Shown: positions 13,836-16,762 of the stretch, piece by piece | How the letters are laid out: the number at the start of each line of letters is the position of its first letter | Numbering within the stretch: position 1 is the stretch's first letter | Assembly: GCF_003243515.1 (NCBI RefSeq) | Contig: NZ_QFRA01000036.1 | Location: forward strand, 1-16,762 | From: Corynebacterium kroppenstedtii | GTDB lineage: Bacteria; Actinomycetota; Actinomycetes; Mycobacteriales; Mycobacteriaceae | Direction of reading: 5' to 3' | Length of the DNA stretch: 16,762 nucleotides | Program-made: the position numbers and the translations under genes | Notes under the pieces: generated by a model | What the model was told of the DNA's origin: nothing | Seen by the model: only the letters and a program-made list of their open reading frames with translations | Databases searched by the model: none

Positions 13836-15536
13836 GTGACTGCCCGGAATTCTTCGCCGACACCTCTCATTTCGCCCTACCGGTGGGCCCAAATCGTGAT
13901 AGGCATTCTGGCCTTCTTAACGCGGTTCATCGGTTTGAGTTCCCCGACGGATAAAGGTGCCCCGGTTTTCGACGAAAAGCACTACGCACCGCAAGCGTGG
14001 CAAATGGTGCGATCGTGGAGTAACCCCTTTGTCAGCGGGATTGAAGATAATCCCGCGTACGGCTTAGTGGTGCACCCGCCCGTGGGCAAACAGATCGAAA
14101 TGATTTCCGAGTGGCTCTTTGGCTACAACGCGTTCGGGTGGCGGGCGGCCTCCGCGACCTGCGGCGTCATCATCATCCTGCTGATTATGGGCACCGTGAA
14201 GCGCTTGGCGGACTCCACCATGATCGCCTGCATGGCAGGCATTATTGCCATTTGCGACGGCGTTCTGCTGGTTACGCAACGCACGGCAATGCTGGACGTT
14301 TTCCAGTGCATATTTGTGGTGGCGGCGGCATATCTGTTGGTGCGCGACGTACAACAGATGCAGGAGCGGATGAAAAAGGTCCGTCACGAAGCCCGAATTT
14401 CTGATTCCCCCTGGGGGCCGCGCATGGGATATCGGTGGTGGCGATTCGCCGCCGGAATCAGCATTGGTTTGGCGACCGGAGTGAAATGGTCAGGTCTCTT
14501 TTATATTTTCTTCTTCGGATTGCTGTCGGTCATGGCCGATTTAGCCCGACGACGCCGCTTCGGTGTACAGCGCCCTGTGCTGGGCACGCTGCGTAGAGAT
14601 ACGTTCCCCGCGATTGCGTCGCTGGCTATTCTCCCCTTGGCGGTCTACATGTTCTCGTGGCGTGCCTGGTTTGCCGACGAAAACAGTGTGTACAGGCATG
14701 CTAAAGAATCGGGGCTTATTGAAGATGGAAGCATTCTGAAACATGTTCCCTCCCCGTTGAGTAACTGGCTGTATTACCAGCAGCAAGTACTCCAGTTCCA
14801 TGCAACACTGACCAATTCCAATGGGCATTATCACCCGTGGGAATCCAAGCCGTGGTCCTGGTTGGCTTCTACCCGGCCAATGATTTATTACGACTCCGTT
14901 CATGACGACGGCACCCACTACGCGCAGATACTCTTCGGCACGCCCATTATTTGGTGGATTTCTGTACTGGTCATCGCGTGGGCCGCGTGGTGCTGGATTG
15001 TGGGTAAGGATCGTCGCTGGGCTGTGCCGGTTGTCGGCTATGCGGCCGGCTTCCTGCCGTGGCTCACCGACGTTGACCGTCAGATGTATTTCTTCTACGC
15101 GACGAACATGATCCCTTTCCTCATCATGGCCATCGCGCTGTGCCTGGGGCAGCTGTATTCGTGGTCCATTGCGGATTCGCGCTTGAAGAACCGCGCTTTG
15201 GACAAGCATCTTGGGGGCTACCTGTCACGGCGTCGACCGGGGGTTTCTAGCCGACGTCGGGCTGGTGCACAGTCTGGTGGCGCAGGAAAACCGGGCTCGT
15301 CGGGCGCTCGACCGCGCGCGATAGGAGCGTCGGGAAGTGTAGCGATGCGGGCTGCCTCGTCGTCCCGCTGGGCACGCGTGAAATCGTTGTGGACCAATGA
15401 CACCGGATCTATCCTGACGTGCCTCTACCTGGGTGCGGTGGTCGCGATGTTTATTTACTTCCTACCGCTCATGGTGGCCATGCCCTTGTCCGGCCCGGAG
15501 TGGGATGCCCATATGTGGCTTCCGAGCTGGAAATAA
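13836..15536 (+). CDS. pmt: Dolichyl/polyprenyl-phosphate-mannose protein O-mannosyltransferase
   Basis: Integral membrane GT39 glycosyltransferase that moves mannose from polyprenyl-phosphomannose to Ser/Thr of exported proteins on the outer face of the membrane. It has 566 residues from a GTG start and many membrane helices. The catalytic acidic pair Asp46-Glu47 in FDEKHYAPQAW lies in the first outer loop. HPPVGKQ follows at about 80-86, and the C-terminal four-helix region ends in LPLSGPEWDAHMWLPSW. A basic Ser/Gly/Arg-rich, probably cytoplasmic stretch at about 450-518 interrupts the C-terminal helices. In C. glutamicum Pmt is needed to glycosylate Rpf2, whose gene is at the other end of this window. 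The start is leaderless-like (CATACT, 7 nt, GTG). Confidence 0.95.
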   Translation: MTARNSSPTPLISPYRWAQIVIGILAFLTRFIGLSSPTDKGAPVFDEKHYAPQAWQMVRSWSNPFVSGIEDNPAYGLVVHPPVGKQIEMISEWLFGYNAFGWRAASATCGVIIILLIMGTVKRLADSTMIACMAGIIAICDGVLLVTQRTAMLDVFQCIFVVAAAYLLVRDVQQMQERMKKVRHEARISDSPWGPRMGYRWWRFAAGISIGLATGVKWSGLFYIFFFGLLSVMADLARRRRFGVQRPVLGTLRRDTFPAIASLAILPLAVYMFSWRAWFADENSVYRHAKESGLIEDGSILKHVPSPLSNWLYYQQQVLQFHATLTNSNGHYHPWESKPWSWLASTRPMIYYDSVHDDGTHYAQILFGTPIIWWISVLVIAWAAWCWIVGKDRRWAVPVVGYAAGFLPWLTDVDRQMYFFYATNMIPFLIMAIALCLGQLYSWSIADSRLKNRALDKHLGGYLSRRRPGVSSRRRAGAQSGGAGKPGSSGARPRAIGASGSVAMRAASSSRWARVKSLWTNDTGSILTCLYLGAVVAMFIYFLPLMVAMPLSGPEWDAHMWLPSWK

Positions 15537-15546
15537 GCCACGCTCA

Positions 15547-15594
15547 CCGGGATGAAGGAACCCCGGCATAAACGAGGCCACTGTTTCCCGGCCT
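15547..15594. terminator. Possible terminator region between convergent genes
   Basis: Two short hairpins lie in the 56-bp gap: CCGGG (15547-15551) with CCCGG (15562-15566), and AGGCC (15575-15579) with GGCCT (15590-15594). On the minus strand the second is followed by CGTTTAT. Neither has a good T-run. Confidence 0.35.
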
Positions 15595-16402
15595 ACTGAT
15601 TTCCCACCTGACGGTGGACGTCGTCATTGGCCTCATCAATGAGGCGGGCCGTTTCCCTGGCATCGGAAAACGTGGACTTGACCGGCCGGGCGCTAAATGA
15701 TTTCAGGGAGCCGGTCACGTCGCCGGCGCTGACCCCGAACTGGCTAAACCAGCACCACACCATGACAAGGACAGTTATGATGAAGAGAATGAGACCCATC
15801 AGCTGCTGAGGTGTGGCAAGCCCGAGAACAATGTCCCGAGAGGCGAAACCAGCGGTAAAGGCCCAGAGGGCACCGAAGAGGGGGATCATTCCGGCGGTCA
15901 TTCGTGGACGCCACGCATACCAAAAGAGCGAGAATCCCAGGGACAACCGCATGGCGGCGGCGTCGATAAATAAACATGCGACGTCGGAGTCGTGGGAATC
16001 CCACACTGCACCATCGGAATCGCCACCCGACGGGACCGGGCTGCCGGTGAGCGTCGTCGAATGACTCAGCAAATAGATGGCCCAACCGACATAAATGAGC
16101 CCTAAAAAGATGAGGGCGATCCGGGATAGTGATAGGGAAATGACTCGCCATGACCGGCGGTGTGGCAGTTGATCTTCCGGTACGGATTGGACGAGGGACT
16201 CGGAAAAATCGGGGATGGATTCGGAATCGTCAGCGGGGACCACCCGTAAGGTGCGCCCGAGAGTCAGTGCCTGGGTGTACCAGTTTTGGCAGTCTTCGCA
16301 TTCCGCCAAGTGGGCGTCGATCACGTCGTCGTCCCAGGTTGCGCGGGACCGTTCACCGTCTATGCGCGCTGATAGTACTTGACGCACCTCACTGCACTCC
16401 AT
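15593..16402 (-). CDS. Membrane protein with N-terminal zinc-finger anti-sigma (zf-HC2) domain
   Basis: The 269-residue protein begins with a ZAS-type finger: Cys3, then His31-x3-Cys35-x2-Cys38 (HLAECEDC). This is the fold that holds ECF sigma factors in zinc-binding anti-sigma factors. A linker follows, then about four membrane segments (roughly 92-112, 143-165, 167-187, 196-220). A Gly/Ser/Asp-rich outer loop is at 115-142 and a soluble tail at 225-269. Classical ZAS anti-sigma factors have one membrane helix, so the multi-helix membrane part is unusual and I do not recognise it. No sigma-factor gene is in the window. GAAGGGG 4 nt before the ATG is a good ribosome site. The upstream DoxX gene on the same strand is 84 bp away and may be co-transcribed. 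Confidence 0.8.
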   Translation of the reverse strand: MECSEVRQVLSARIDGERSRATWDDDVIDAHLAECEDCQNWYTQALTLGRTLRVVPADDSESIPDFSESLVQSVPEDQLPHRRSWRVISLSLSRIALIFLGLIYVGWAIYLLSHSTTLTGSPVPSGGDSDGAVWDSHDSDVACLFIDAAAMRLSLGFSLFWYAWRPRMTAGMIPLFGALWAFTAGFASRDIVLGLATPQQLMGLILFIITVLVMVWCWFSQFGVSAGDVTGSLKSFSARPVKSTFSDARETARLIDEANDDVHRQVGNQ

Positions 16403-16486
16403 AATTCCCCTTCATCATGCCGACCACACCGTCACCTCAAGGCCGCTACCCCGGAACAACCGTCGCACGGCAGCAGCCCAGAATCG

Positions 16487-16762
16487 TCAGGATCGTCGCT
16501 GGAAGAAGTAATCGAAGCTAGCCCTGCCGGCACCGAAAATGGCGATCACAATAAGAGTAACGACGAGGAGAGCAGCGAATTCGACTCCGCCGTTCGCGAC
16601 AAAGAAGCCTCGATAAAGATGAACAAACCAGAGTGCACCGACCATGTCCATGATGAGGACAACAGAGGCAGCGGGTGCCAGGATCCCCACAAAGATCATG
16701 GCGCCGCCGATCATTTCGACGAATGAGACCAGAGCAGCGATGAGCTCTGGCTGAGGGATCCC
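16487..16762 (-). CDS. DoxX-family membrane protein, 5' end outside the window
   Basis: The last 91 residues of a DoxX-family integral membrane protein; the reading frame is open to the window edge. It shows the usual pattern GIPQPELIAALVSFVEMIGG, then two to three further hydrophobic segments and FVHLYRGFFVANGGVEFAALL near the end. In mycobacteria a DoxX protein works with SodA and a thiosulfate sulfurtransferase in redox stress, but the family is broad and no such partner is visible. The zinc-finger membrane protein follows 84 bp downstream. The gap 16403-16486 has no terminator that I can see. Confidence 0.88.
   Translation of the reverse strand, partial: GIPQPELIAALVSFVEMIGGAMIFVGILAPAASVVLIMDMVGALWFVHLYRGFFVANGGVEFAALLVVTLIVIAIFGAGRASFDYFFQRRS

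Noticed and set aside
13799..13870. N-terminal extension of rsmI to 13870
   Set aside because: It would overlap the pmt start and adds sequence not seen in the family, and the ATG at 13798 has GGGAAG upstream.

Overview
The window looks like a chromosomal segment of a Corynebacterium-type actinobacterium. The evidence is a GC-rich sequence, an Rpf2 protein (DUF348 repeats, G5, Rpf domain), a BetP-type glycine betaine carrier next to rsmI and a bacterial protein O-mannosyltransferase (pmt), and the neighbourhood metG / tatD / rpf2. Many genes carry a TANNNT-like -10 box 6-7 nt before the start codon, the usual layout of leaderless corynebacterial genes. I cannot name the species.

Layout. Positions 25-2292 (minus): rpf2 and tatD, separated by a regulatory region of about 250 bp with a GlxR-like site and a palindrome. 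Positions 2482-6067 (plus): two tandem papain-like PepC/bleomycin-hydrolase peptidases and a SAM methyltransferase. Positions 6092-9025 (minus): a QorA-type quinone oxidoreductase and methionyl-tRNA synthetase. Positions 9164-10429 (plus): a PabB-type chorismate enzyme, followed by a clear intrinsic terminator. Positions 10562-10978 (plus): a broken NsrR-like Rrf2 regulator with three frameshifts, ending inside a strong bidirectional terminator hairpin. Positions 11044-12825 (minus): betP, preceded by an inverted repeat and four 11-bp direct repeats. Positions 12929-13798 (minus): rsmI, divergent from pmt (plus, 13836-15536). Positions 15593-16762 (minus): a zinc-finger anti-sigma-like membrane protein and the 3' part of a DoxX-family gene cut by the window edge.

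How the genes relate. Most are housekeeping: translation (metG, rsmI), folate (pabB), osmotic stress (betP) and cell-wall growth (rpf2). Pmt and Rpf2 are known to be enzyme and substrate in C. glutamicum, and this Rpf2 has a Ser/Ala-rich linker that could be mannosylated. The peptidase pair is probably a peptide-degradation unit. One copy keeps the C-terminal tail that makes PepC an aminopeptidase and the other lacks it, so the pair may combine endo- and exo-peptidase activity.

I found no CRISPR array, tRNA, rRNA, insertion sequence or phage gene. The least ordinary signals are the peptidase pair, the NsrR-like pseudogene, the 11-bp repeats before betP, and the zinc-finger membrane protein with no sigma factor beside it.
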